Shown here: piece after piece, positions 8,513 to 17,037 of the stretch
Layout of the letters: each line of letters begins with the position of its first letter
How positions within the stretch are numbered: position 1 is the stretch's first letter
Assembly (NCBI GenBank): GCA_001275005.1
Contig: JWZX01002026.1
Coordinates: 1-24,147, forward strand
Direction of reading: 5' to 3'
From: Chrysochromulina tobinii
Lineage: Eukaryota; Haptophyta; Prymnesiales; Chrysochromulinaceae
Length of the DNA stretch: 24,147 nucleotides
Notes under the pieces: generated by a model
What the model was told of the DNA's origin: nothing
The model's input: the letters and a program-made list of their open reading frames with translations, nothing else
The model's database searches: none
Position numbers and translations under genes: made by a program

Positions 8513-10750
8513 TCACGGCGCGTACACGCCCACGAGCTCGGCCTGGAAATCGTCGAGCATGCGGACGTTGTGCACCGTCTCGTACATCTCGGTGCCATCA
8601 GTGCCTCCGAGCTTGAGGATCGACTCGGGCCCCGCCGGATGCTCATCAAGGAAGGCAGTGAAGTCGTACACCTTTCCGTGCAGCGCCACCCAGCAGCTCT
8701 GCCAGCTGTTGTGCGCTGCCAGCTCCTCGGCGCTCACGGTACGAAGCGCGGGGGCGGCGGCGCTGGCGTCCGCGCCCTCGGCGGCCACACCCCCAGCAGC
8801 CGGCAGCGGCGCGGCGGCGGCGGCGGCAGCAGGCAGGCCGGCAGCGAATGTGGGCGGTGCCTCGAGAGAGGCGATGGGTAGGCGCTCCCCCACGATGGAC
8901 CCAAAGACAGTGCACTCCAGCAGAGAATTGCCGCCGCGCCGATTGTTGCCATGCACGCCTCCGGTCACCTCTCCAGCGGCCGAGAGCCCCTCTATGACAG
9001 ACCCATCTTCCCTTAGCACCCGCCCCCCCTCGTCCATTCGGATCCCCCCCATCGTGTAGTGGAGTACCGGTACAATCCGGCCGGCGTACAGCGTCGCCTC
9101 CGGCTCGAAGTCGCCATGACGAAAATCCTTTTTGCCAAAGGTGTCGTGGCCCGCCTCGGCTGCGGCCGCGTACGACTCGAGCGTCGCCCGCAGCCGCGCC
9201 GCCAGCGCCGCCACGCCCGCGCCGCCCGCACCGTCGGTGCAGTTGGCATTCGCCTGCGCGGCGCCGGCGACGCCATCCGGCGAGAGCATCCATTGGGCGA
9301 GCCCGTCCACGCTCGCGACTTTGACGAGCAGTCCTTTCTTGACGTAGAGCTCGACGTGTCGGCCTGCCTCGGTGGCCATGGGCTGGTTGAGGACGAGTAC
9401 AAACTCGGAGGCACCGGTAGCGATCTGGCCGTCGACGACCTTATCTCGCGGCGCGAGCTCGTTGACGAAGCGCTCGCCCGCTGGGGTGAGGAGGATGCCC
9501 CCCACGCCGCGCATCATCTCTCCACAGAGCACCTTTGTCGAGGCAGTGGGGTGCGCAGGGTCGACGAACCCCGTCGGATGGATCTGGACGCGATCCATAT
9601 CGACAGAGCCGGCCCCGATGGCCATCGCCATCTTCATCCCATCGCCCGTCGCCCACTCGCCGTTGGTCGTTGGGTACACGAGGAGGTCCGGCCGATGGCG
9701 AGCGAGCAGCGACGTGTTCGTGCGGTCGTTGGCAAAGCCACCCGTTGCAAGGACCGTCTGTGCGGCGCGAAGCTCGACCACGGCGCCCGTGGCCACCTCC
9801 ACATAACGTACGCCCACCACGCGCGCCGCCGGCACGGCACCCGCGGCCGGCGCGCTGCCGTCACCTTCGGCCGAGGCGCTCAGCTGCCCATCGGCGCCCT
9901 CGAGAAGGAAGCCGGTCATGCGGCAGCCCGTGCGCAAAGAGAGCTGCCCCGTCTTGACGTACGCTTTGAGCTCCTTTTGGAGGGCGAAGGTGAGCTCGGC
10001 TCCGACCATCCCGTTTGCGGGCCGGTGCGTGCGCGCGTGCGCGTGCCCGCCGAGCTGGGACACCATCGAGAGATCAATCGAGGTGCGCTTGAGCAGCCAG
10101 CCGATGGCTGCGGAGGAGTGCTGCACGAGCACGGAGATGAGCCCAGATCGAGCGAGATGGCTCGCCGACTTGGCCGTGTCTGCCGCGAAGGCGTCGACGG
10201 TGTCGTTGGTGTTCTCCTTGGAGCGACTGTGCGGCGGGCAGCATGCATTGATCCCCGAGGACGCCTTGGCACTATTCCCGCCCAGCTGCCTCTCCTTATC
10301 GAGCACCACCACCTTGGCACCACGATCGAGCAGCCGCAGGGCGGCGGTCATGCCCGCCACCCCTGTACCGACGACCACGGCGTCCGGGATCTCCCCCGGC
10401 TGGACACCCGGCCGCATCGCCATGGGACCGCCCGCCGCGGCGGCTGCGGCGGCGGGAGCGGCGGCGGCGCGCGGCGAGAGGTAATCGGCAAGGAGGGTCG
10501 AGCGCACATGGGTGGCAAATGAAGGGAAGGATCCCAAATGCTTGGCGGCCAGTAAGAGACGTGCGTCCGGCCGAAGCGCCAGCGAGACCGCGGCCACCTC
10601 CTCCGCGCGGGTCAGCTCTCCCGCAGCAGTGGCGCGTGCGAGCGCCGCGAGCGCCGTGTCAAGCAGGCTCACATAGCCCGGGCCGCCGTAGGCCACTTCC
10701 AAAGCTGATCGATCAGAGGCGGCGGCGATGGCGATGGACGCGGCGGCGGA

Positions 10751-10792
<42 letters not shown>

Positions 10793-10909
10793 TGGCGGCG
10801 TAACGGCAGCTGCCCCAGGGTATGTGAGGGTTCGCTGTTGCAGCGACGCGCCCGTGACGGCCGCGGCGGCGGTGGCGGCCTTGGCGGTGGCGGTGGCGGT
10901 GGCGGTGGC

Positions 10910-10941
<32 letters not shown>

Positions 10942-12518
10942 GCCCATCGGCCGCATAATACCGAGCGTATCTGAGCTCCGTGAGCTCCTTGACGTGGGTG
11001 ATGGCCGAGGAGAACTTATGGAGCGTGTTGAAGAGGGCGGCGACCTCGTCTCGTGAGACCGATGTGGGAAAGAGCTCGGGAGGGAGCAGCAGCAGCTTGA
11101 GCGCGGTGCCATAGCCGAGCATCGTCACCTTGGCGTGCAGTCGGCACTTTTGGCACGAGACGCAGTCGATGACGCGGCTCACGTTGTGGAAGACCCCCTT
11201 GAATTGCTTCTTGAGGCTCCACCAGCTCGCCTGTGGGGAAGAGGCGAGGGCGCCGTGGTGAGCCCTTGCATGCAGGGAGGGCTCCACCAGCTCGCCTGTG
11301 GGGAAACGCGCTCGGATGGCCCCACGGGATGGCCGTTCGGGGTAATGTTCGGGGTAATCGGGGGCGTCCGAGGGGGCGATCCGAGGCCGAGGTGGCACTC
11401 GAAGACGGCAATCTCGCGGCAATCTCGCGGCAATCTCGCGGCAATCTCACCTGCTCCTCGCGGAACAAGAGTCCCTCGTCGAAGGCCTCAAAGACCGCCG
11501 AGCACGACTTGAGGATCGCCGTGTCGAGGAAGCGGCGCACGAGCGCAGTCGCGTCCATCATGCCGCCCACCTCTTTCAAGCTGCCCCGCTCCGCCGCCGC
11601 CGCCGCCGCCATGGCCGAGGGCATCAAGTTGTAATCGTACGTCGACAGGAAGGGCGAGGCGCGTCGCACCGCCCGAAGCAGCACGACGAAGGCGAAGTGA
11701 AGGTTCTTGAGGCGCTCGGGGTGGCCATCGAATTGGCGCGCAAAGTACGCGAGATCGGGCTCCCAGTCCGTCCGGTTCTTGCGCTTCGAGGGCGGGTGGT
11801 AGAAGCGCGCCACGTGTGTGTTGGTCGCCGCATGCATGCCCGAGAGTAGCCGGTAGAGCACGCGCTCCTCGAGGCAGATGTTCTGGTCGGAGCCGGTGCG
11901 CACGAGGCAGTTCTCGTTGTAGATGGCCGCCCACACGTGCGAGCCGTTGTACCCCGTGTAGCTCTCCTCATTCAGCTGAAGGTTGACATAGTCGGAGGCA
12001 TTCGTCGGGATCGCCGAGCACATGTCGAGCCAGAACGACGGCAGCGTCTCGTCGTTGCAGTCCTCGGCGATGGTGCCCACATACGCGTGCTCCTCGGGCG
12101 TGATGGTCACGTCCACCGGGTCCGTGGGTACGCTCGACTGCTCGCGCGGCGGCGACATGGAGCTCGAGAACGGGCTGCCGCCGCCGCCCGTCGCCGCAGC
12201 GCCAAACGGGTCGGACGCCGAGTTGTCGGTGCCGAGCGTGCAGAGCGGCTCGGCAGTGTCCTCAGCCTTGCTCACGCACACGTGCTCCTCCTCCTCGGGC
12301 CCGCCCCAGTACTGGCACTTGCCATCCATGTTGACGTTGATCAGCCGAAAGAAGGGCGCCGTGCTGAGCTCGGCGAGCAGCGTGTGAAGCTGGTGCTCAT
12401 TGGCGGCCTCGACGGTCTCGAGGTTACACTGCGTGTCGGCTAGCGGCCCGGAGGGCAGCACGTCGAAGGGCGAGAACGGCGACGCGGCGAGCACCAGCGC
12501 TGCGAAGGCGGCGAGCAT
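8513..12518 (-). CDS. ERO1 - fumarate reductase - cytochrome b5 fusion protein
   Basis: Two exons, 12518-11451 and 11230-8513, phase 0, 1261 aa. Residues 1-13 resemble a signal peptide. ERO1 spans about 30-450: CQYW (68-71), YTGYNGSHVWAAIYNENC (187-204; FAD region), SGMHAATNTH (226-235), RLKNLHF (269-275) and the active-site motif C379-x2-C382-x2-C385. After an Ala/Thr-rich linker comes a soluble fumarate reductase (about 638-1140): FAD motif GTGVAGM (644-650), H907 in QIHPT, R943 in GERFVN, H1080 in HYTMGG and R1120 in GNNRRGG, the expected substrate-binding and proton-transfer residues. A cytochrome b5 domain (1185-1261) has heme histidines H1220 (HPAG) and H1243. The ERO1 active site, reductase and b5 lie in one uninterrupted exon, so the C-terminal fusion does not depend on splicing. 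Predicted role: pass electrons from folding proteins through ERO1 FAD to fumarate, probably in the ER lumen. No KDEL-like tail is seen. A canonical CX4C shuttle pair is not evident. Confidence 0.85.
10737..10941. repeat. GGC-repeat tracts encoding the Ala-rich linker
   Basis: Two runs of GGC/GGT triplets (about 10737-10796 and 10862-10940) separated by a less simple stretch. On the coding strand they read as poly-Ala and Ala-Thr within the linker between ERO1 and the fumarate reductase. The frame is kept across both. Lengths of such tracts are prone to variation and sequencing error. Confidence 0.85.
11231..11450 (-). other. Intron of the ERO1 fusion gene, with duplicated acceptor
   Basis: 220 nt. 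Donor GAGCAG|GTGAGATTG and acceptor TTCCCCACAG|GCGAGCTGG, phase 0. The join reads EEQ-ASWWSLKKQF and restores the ERO1 region ahead of the active-site cysteines. The donor side has four copies of an 11-bp word (GCGAGATTGCC). A 26-bp segment covering the acceptor and exon start occurs twice, at 11215-11240 and 11280-11305. Use of the upstream copy would shift the frame because the offset is 65 bp. Confidence 0.8.
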
Positions 12519-12784
12519 CCGTGGGCGCGTCCAGAGCCTGTGTCGACCGCCGCTCGCGGTGCAGACGTGTCAGAGGTCGCCGCGTCACCAATAAAAATCG
12601 TGCATCGTTGATTTGGAGTTTGTGTGCAAGCACCATGGCGACTAGGACTGGCGATTAGGACTGTGTTCCCAGACAAGGAAGCGCCGTCTTGTGCACCGCT
12701 TTTCTCAGAGCCTGTGCCGTCGCTTTTGGCGGCCGGCCGTCAGAGGGGCGCGCGGGCGCGGGCCTCAATCGGGAGCGCAAGGAG
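12519..12784. promoter_or_regulatory. Divergent promoter region, ERO1 fusion and four-helix membrane protein
   Basis: 266 bp between two outward-facing ATGs. ACCAATAAAAATC near 12587-12599 contains a CCAAT-like and AT-rich word in an otherwise GC-rich stretch, and is a candidate core element. No experimental support can be read from sequence. Confidence 0.45.
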
Positions 12785-14458
12785 ATGGCGTCGATAAGGA
12801 CCGTGCGTGAGGATAAGAAGCCGGTCGTTCGCAGCTCTGTGTCAAACGACGTCGATCACCTCGTCAACATGGGCGAGAAGGCTCTGCTCGAGACGGCGGC
12901 CAACACCGTGCACGACTTGCACAAGGACCAGATTCGCATCAAGAAGATCAACGTGGGCATGACGGAGCTTTCGCACCTGCACGCGCAGCTCAATAGCATC
13001 AATACCCAGTCGACGCTCATCGTCGGTTTCGCCGTCAGCTCGCTAGGCGCGGATTCGCTCGCAGAGCTCGCGGACAACACGGGCCAGTTTTGCATCTACA
13101 AGTCCGTCGCCTCGAAAATTGTCGGCTTTATCTTCATCAACGTGGGCGTCTTCTGCATCTTGAACGCGTTCACGGTGATCACGTGCGCAACGGCCATCAC
13201 CACGTGGTCCAACCGTCGCTGCTTCGACTACCCGGACACGCAGCATGTGGTGCGAGCGGTGCAGAAGATTATGTACGGCGACACGAACGTGAAGCTGCCC
13301 AGGTGGCGCGATGTGTGCTGCGACCCCGCTATGCGGCGACCCGTGCGCCACTTCCTCGACCTGCTCACCCAACGCTACGGCATCATCTCCTTTTGCTACA
13401 ACGCCGCCTTCCTCTCCTTTTTCATCTCGACAGCCTCGCTGCTCTGGCTCTTCCTGATTACGGATAATTATGTGCGTCTCACGCCCGAGGGCAAGGCACC
13501 TGAGTGCACCTGATGGCTACCTGATGACCTCCCTCATCATCTTGCAGGTGTGCCTCACACCCGAGGTCAAGGCGGAGGCGCTGATTGCCAAGGATTGCAT
13601 CTGAGAGCGTTTGAGTGCGTCTGAGTGCGTCTGAGTGCGTCTGAGTGCGTCTGAGTGCGTCTGGTTGCCTCCCTCATCAGGTGCGCCTCACACCCGAGGA
13701 CAAGGCGGAGGCGCTCGCCGCGGTGGCGCAGCCGCTGCCCGGCAATGCGAACTATACCGTGTGGAACCCGTTTGTCATTCGTACAACGCGCGGCATCTAT
13801 GCGGTACAGTGTACGAACCCGTACGTGATGGCATCTGATGGCATCTGATGGCATCTGATGGCACTGATGGCACATGCACCCATGCAGTGAATATGCATAC
13901 GATCGCACCCATGCTGTGGATTTTGCATACGATTGCACCCATGCTGTGAATATGCTGTGAATATGCATACGGTTGCACCCATGCTGTCCAGTGTACGCCC
14001 CCACTCCCTGACGAACCTGACGAACCTGGACGAGTGGGAGGCCTCTGATTGCCTCTGATTGCCTCATCAGGTACGGTTACAAGCTCTGATTGCCTCTGAT
14101 TGCCTCTGATTGCCTCATCAGGTACGGTTACAGGCTGGACGAGTGGGAGGATAATTCGTACGGCATCATCCTGACCACGTTTGCGACCCTCATCGTGCTC
14201 TCGTGCATCGCGGTGCTCTGGAAGATACCCAATGACGTGGCCCAGCAGTTCACCGACGAGAACCTGCTCAAGCTGTGGGGAGAGGTCACCTTCCGCCTGC
14301 CGACCCTCTCGGCAGGCGGCTATGTCGGAGCGGTCGGAGCGAGCGACGCTGCCGCATCGAGCTACGCCGGTCCGCGCGCGACCCTCCCACCCCCGCGCCG
14401 AGAGTTTGTGCCGACGCAGCTGCAAGAGTTCATGGATCAGCCGCCGCGTGGCCAGTAA
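12785..14458 (+). CDS. Four-helix membrane protein, possibly Orai-like channel
   Basis: Three-exon model: 12785-13471, 13681-13820, 14122-14458; 387 aa. The ATG at 12785 (GGAGATGGCG context) is preferred over an upstream TTG-opened frame. Four hydrophobic helices: about 73-92, 110-135, 197-222 and, in exon 3, about 285-310. Helix 1 is preceded by an amphipathic Lys/Leu/Gln-rich stretch ending LNSINTQSTLIVGFAV. That layout, and the word before helix 1, resemble the Orai calcium-channel family, but there is no decisive match and the pore-acidic residue is not obvious, so the name is tentative. A soluble loop (about 230-280) between helices 3 and 4 is encoded around the two introns. The C-terminus is Pro/Arg-rich. 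Joins: TAT|GTGCGC (phase 0) and AACCC|GTACGG (phase 2), giving DNY-VRLTPEDK and NP-YGYRLDEW. Confidence 0.7.
13472..13680 (+). repeat. Intron 1 of the four-helix protein, with repeated exon fragments
   Basis: It starts GTGCGTCTCACGCCCGAGGG and the next exon starts GTGCGCCTCACACCCGAGGA. A third copy (GTGTGCCTCACACCCGAGGT) lies inside at 13548, right after CTTGCAG. The inner copy reads VCLTPEVKAEALIAKDCI and then stops, so it looks like a dead cassette exon. The rest is CTGATGGC/CTGATGACC words, five or more GAGTGCGTCT units and a final CTCCCTCATCAG. 209 nt. Confidence 0.75.
13821..14121 (+). repeat. Intron 2 of the four-helix protein, nested repeats
   Basis: The donor is CC|GTACGT and the acceptor CATCAG|GTACGG, so GTACG is present on both sides. 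Inside are a CATCTGATGG run, a minisatellite of GCACCCATGCTGTG / GAATATGCATACG units, then two blocks of CTCTGATTGC ending in GCCTCATCAG. The first block is preceded by CTGGACGAGTGGGAGG and followed by GTACGGTTACAAGCT, both copies of exon 3 start sequence. Use of the inner acceptor (after 14070) gives an immediate stop. 301 nt. Confidence 0.75.
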
Positions 14459-14751
14459 GGTAGCCGTTAGTCAGCCGTTGTCCGCTTTGAGCCCGTCGAC
14501 CGTTACCAATGGCAACGGTGCACATTCACGTCACAATACGAGCGGTCACCAACCTTGTGCATGCGAAGCAATCCGGGTGTACGCGAAATCACCCGTCCCG
14601 TACATGTCACCGAGTAACGGCATGAGTACTTAGCAGGCGGATCTAGGTCGATCAGGCGTCGTCTTGAGCGACCGCGTCTTCTTGAGCATGCGGCTGTTCT
14701 GTGCAAGCTTTTTGCACTGCCTGTGCAAGCTTTTTGCACTGAAAACCATCC
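14459..14751. other. Intergenic region with 22-bp tandem repeat
   Basis: 293 bp between two + strand genes. Just upstream of the ankyrin gene ATG, CTGTGCAAGCTTTTTGCACT occurs twice with a 22-bp period (14699-14742). Each copy contains the near-palindrome TGCAAGCTTTTTGCA. No other structure seen. Confidence 0.5.
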
Positions 14752-15400
14752 ATGCCGTGTTGGGCCAACTTTTACGAGGCGGCGTCGCAATTTGACCCGC
14801 TCAACCCGGAACCGCTGCTCGAGATCATCAACAGCGGCGCCCACCTCGACCTTCCCGACCGGGACGGCCTCACGCTGCTTCACTACGCCGCCCGCGAAGG
14901 GCACTATGACGCCGTCCGGATGCTGGTGGAGGTGGGCGTCAAGCTGGAGATTCAGGACCGCGAGTACGTGCAGCGCCGCATTGGCCCGCGCCCGCCTTTC
15001 CCCCTCCGCTGCGCCCTCACCCGCCGCGCGCTCGCTCTCGCGCTCCTCCTCTCGTAGAGGCCGCACGCCGCTGCACCTCGCCTGCCTCTACGCCAACTAC
15101 CCACAGCGGACGGCGGGCTCGCAGCACGTGGAGATCGCCAAGTATCTCCAGCACGAGCACGCCAACACGAGCACCGCAGACAAGTACAATCGCGTACCGC
15201 TGTCCTACCTGCCGCAGTCCGCCAAGAAGCACGGCGTCGTGAGCTCGGTGGCCCTCCGCACTCCGGCCGTGTACGAGCCGCGATCGGTGTGGGCGGTGGA
15301 GCAGGTGGTGCATGCGAACCGCGCGATGCTCGGCACGGGCGGAGGCGTCCTCGACGGCAGCGTCGCGCAGGCGAGCGCCATCATCCTCAGCCGTCCGTGA
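14752..15400 (+). CDS. Small ankyrin-repeat protein
   Basis: Two exons, 14752-14963 and 15058-15400, 184 aa. The intron (94 nt) is ordinary: donor GA|GTACGT, a long CT-rich tract and acceptor TCGTAG. The phase-2 join creates REGRTPLHLACLY. Ankyrin repeat 1 is at about 37-68 (DGLTLLHYAAREGHYDAVRM). Repeat 2 starts at GRTPLHLACLY and includes an insertion (ANYPQRTAGSQ). A weaker third one begins near KYNRVPLSYL. The C-terminal 60 residues are unassigned. Ankyrin proteins bind other proteins; no partner can be read here. There is no signal peptide, so it is probably cytosolic. This is the only intron in the window that lacks direct repeats at its ends, which makes it a useful internal contrast. 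Confidence 0.75.
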
Positions 15401-15742
15401 GCGTAGCCGCGGTGTCAGAGAACAGACTGAGAGAGAGGTGATCGTGATGGAGAGAGAGAGGTGACGGGACCTACAGCTCTCGAGATCGAGATTCGAGGTC
15501 GCGATCTGGGCCGGTCGAGGGCTCTCAAGATCCGGATCAGCGAACTCCTCGAGTCTTGCTCTCTTTGCCCGACCGGGACCGGCGGGGGATCGGCGGTCAG
15601 AGTTGCACGACGACGATCGAGGACGCGTTTGCCCTAGAAAATCTTAAAACAGTTTACCGACCGCGTTTTGCGTCCCGACGTCGGCCGGGGGCGTTTTTGC
15701 GGCGAATTCCTTCACACCGCCCGGCGCTGATCGGTCACTTCG
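15401..15742. other. Convergent intergenic region
   Basis: 342 bp between two 3' ends. A GAGAGAGAGGTGA word occurs twice near 15430-15462. A/T-rich words appear around 15635-15660. No gene is seen. Confidence 0.4.
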
Positions 15743-16837
15743 TTATCGAATAGTTTTCGCAGTCGGAGTCGCACGGCCAACAAGCAAGCCGAGCGCAAAC
15801 GCGAGTGCGCACGCTGTCCCGGCGGCTGTCGCCGCTGAGCCCGAGGGACGTCCCACGCCCGAGGACTGCGCCGTGCTGAGCACGCCAGCTACCAGTGGCA
15901 AGGACAGCACCCAGCGCCACTGCCTTGACCATCCGGGCGGCGTGCTCAGTTCGGCGCTCGATTCGAGAATGGTCAGCGCTCTTGCCACGCGTGAGCGCGC
16001 CTCGGGACCAGCCGCAAGCGCGCTCGCAAGCAGTGCCCAGCCACGCGACACGCCGACCGTCTCGGCGGCCGAGGCGCCCGGAACGGCGCCCGCGGCCGTG
16101 CGGTGCGGCGCGGTATGCGTGTAGTGGAGTCCAAGGAAGGCTCGCCCACGCGCGGAAAGCGCATCGCCAACTGCCTGGCAGTGTGCTTGACGATCATCCA
16201 CGAGCACCACCCTCGGCTGCGGCAACGGCTGCGGCCGCGCTGCAGCCGATGACGGTGCCATCGCGGCCGCCTCCTTGGCTGCGGCCTCGTACGCGAGTAG
16301 GCCCTGAGGCTTCCGAGAGCCGCTGCAGAAGACGATGCCGTTCGCGTGGGCAAGAGGCGGAGAGTGGGGAGCAGTCGACACCGGCACGTCCGGCGGAGAC
16401 TGCAGCTCGCCGAACGATCGGGTCTCGTCAAACAGGCCTCCCAGTCCACAGCGCGCGAGCTGGGCGAGCGTGTCCTTGGCCATCTCCGGGCCGCGTGCGG
16501 TGAGGCCGATCATGGTGTAGCCGGCGGCCTTGAGATCCAAGAGAACGCGTTGTGTCGTAGCGCCTTCCGGTGGCACCACTGTGCACGTGCATTGCAACGC
16601 CTGCCACAGCTGCACGGCCACCGTCCACGAAGTTTGAACCTCCACGCCTGCATCTACAAGCGCGTCCTTGAAACCGACCGCCCACGGCTCGCTTGCATCA
16701 TTCTCGGGCGAGACGAGCGTCTCATCAATATCCAGATAGAGCACGTCGCCCGGCACCAGGTGAGTCTTGAGGTCGGCGATCGTGGAGAGGGGCGTCACCA
16801 CGTCGCCCGGCACCAGGTGAGTCTTGAGGTCGGCCAT
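15743..16837 (-). CDS. HAD-superfamily phosphatase (DUF2608-like) with C-terminal membrane segments
   Basis: 364 aa from the ATG at 16837; the frame is open further upstream only from a TTG. All four HAD motifs are visible: nucleophile DIDET (D36, D38), motif II threonine in GLTARGP, motif III lysine in SRKPQGLL and motif IV acidic pair in VVLVDDRQ. The order and spacing, with LTARGP after a cap-type insert and GLHYTH near the end of the fold, resemble DUF2608 proteins. Substrate unknown. A Pro/Ala-rich insert (around AAARPQPLPQP) precedes motif IV. The C-terminus has two hydrophobic stretches (WVLSLPLVAGVL and ACALAFALGLLVG), suggesting a tail anchor. The first 19 residues are duplicated: MADLKTHLVPGDV and then IADLKTHLVPGDV, so the original start may have been the second copy. 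Confidence 0.75.
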   Translation of the reverse strand: MADLKTHLVPGDVVTPLSTIADLKTHLVPGDVLYLDIDETLVSPENDASEPWAVGFKDALVDAGVEVQTSWTVAVQLWQALQCTCTVVPPEGATTQRVLLDLKAAGYTMIGLTARGPEMAKDTLAQLARCGLGGLFDETRSFGELQSPPDVPVSTAPHSPPLAHANGIVFCSGSRKPQGLLAYEAAAKEAAAMAPSSAAARPQPLPQPRVVLVDDRQAHCQAVGDALSARGRAFLGLHYTHTAPHRTAAGAVPGASAAETVGVSRGWALLASALAAGPEARSRVARALTILESSAELSTPPGWSRQWRWVLSLPLVAGVLSTAQSSGVGRPSGSAATAAGTACALAFALGLLVGRATPTAKTIR

Positions 16838-16850
16838 TGAGAGGGGCGTC
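16744..16850 (-). repeat. 57-bp tandem duplication at the start of the HAD gene
   Basis: Copies start at 16744 and 16801. They are identical through CGTCGCCCGGCACCAGGTGA and for about another 15 bp, then differ by a small indel. The unit is 19 codons, so the frame is kept. Confidence 0.85.
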
Positions 16851-17037
16851 AAACACAGTACTGTACGTCTTTGAAGAGCTTCAAAACCAGAAATCGAGCC
16901 TACACTCTCGATTTCGTCGCCACACTGTCTTCCCGGTCGATGGACTCCAGGAGCTGTATGGCCGCCGCGCGTGTCCGGCAAGCGCTTCGGTCCCAGTATT
17001 GTTCACGCACAGAACCAGTACGACGCTTGCGAACGTC
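16838..17037. promoter_or_regulatory. Divergent promoter region with two inverted repeats
   Basis: 200 bp between the HAD ATG and the proline-rich gene ATG. TTTGAAG/CTTCAAA (16870-16885, 2-nt spacer) is followed by GAAATCGAG/CTCGATTTC (16890-16898 and 16907-16915, 8-nt spacer). Both are perfect arms. They could be binding sites or hairpins in the HAD 5' leader. Confidence 0.5.

Noticed and set aside
9059-10522. 487-codon open frame on the plus strand
   Set aside because: Antisense shadow of the fumarate reductase exon in GC-rich DNA; it has no domain features.
13591-13664. GAGTGCGTCT repeats considered as a CRISPR-like or satellite feature
   Set aside because: No spacers; a simple 10-bp slippage tract inside an intron.
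16744-16837. AGGTGAGT words on the plus strand in the 57-bp repeat, as possible splice donors
   Set aside because: The gene here is on the minus strand, and these words read as Leu-Thr-His codons of the HAD protein.
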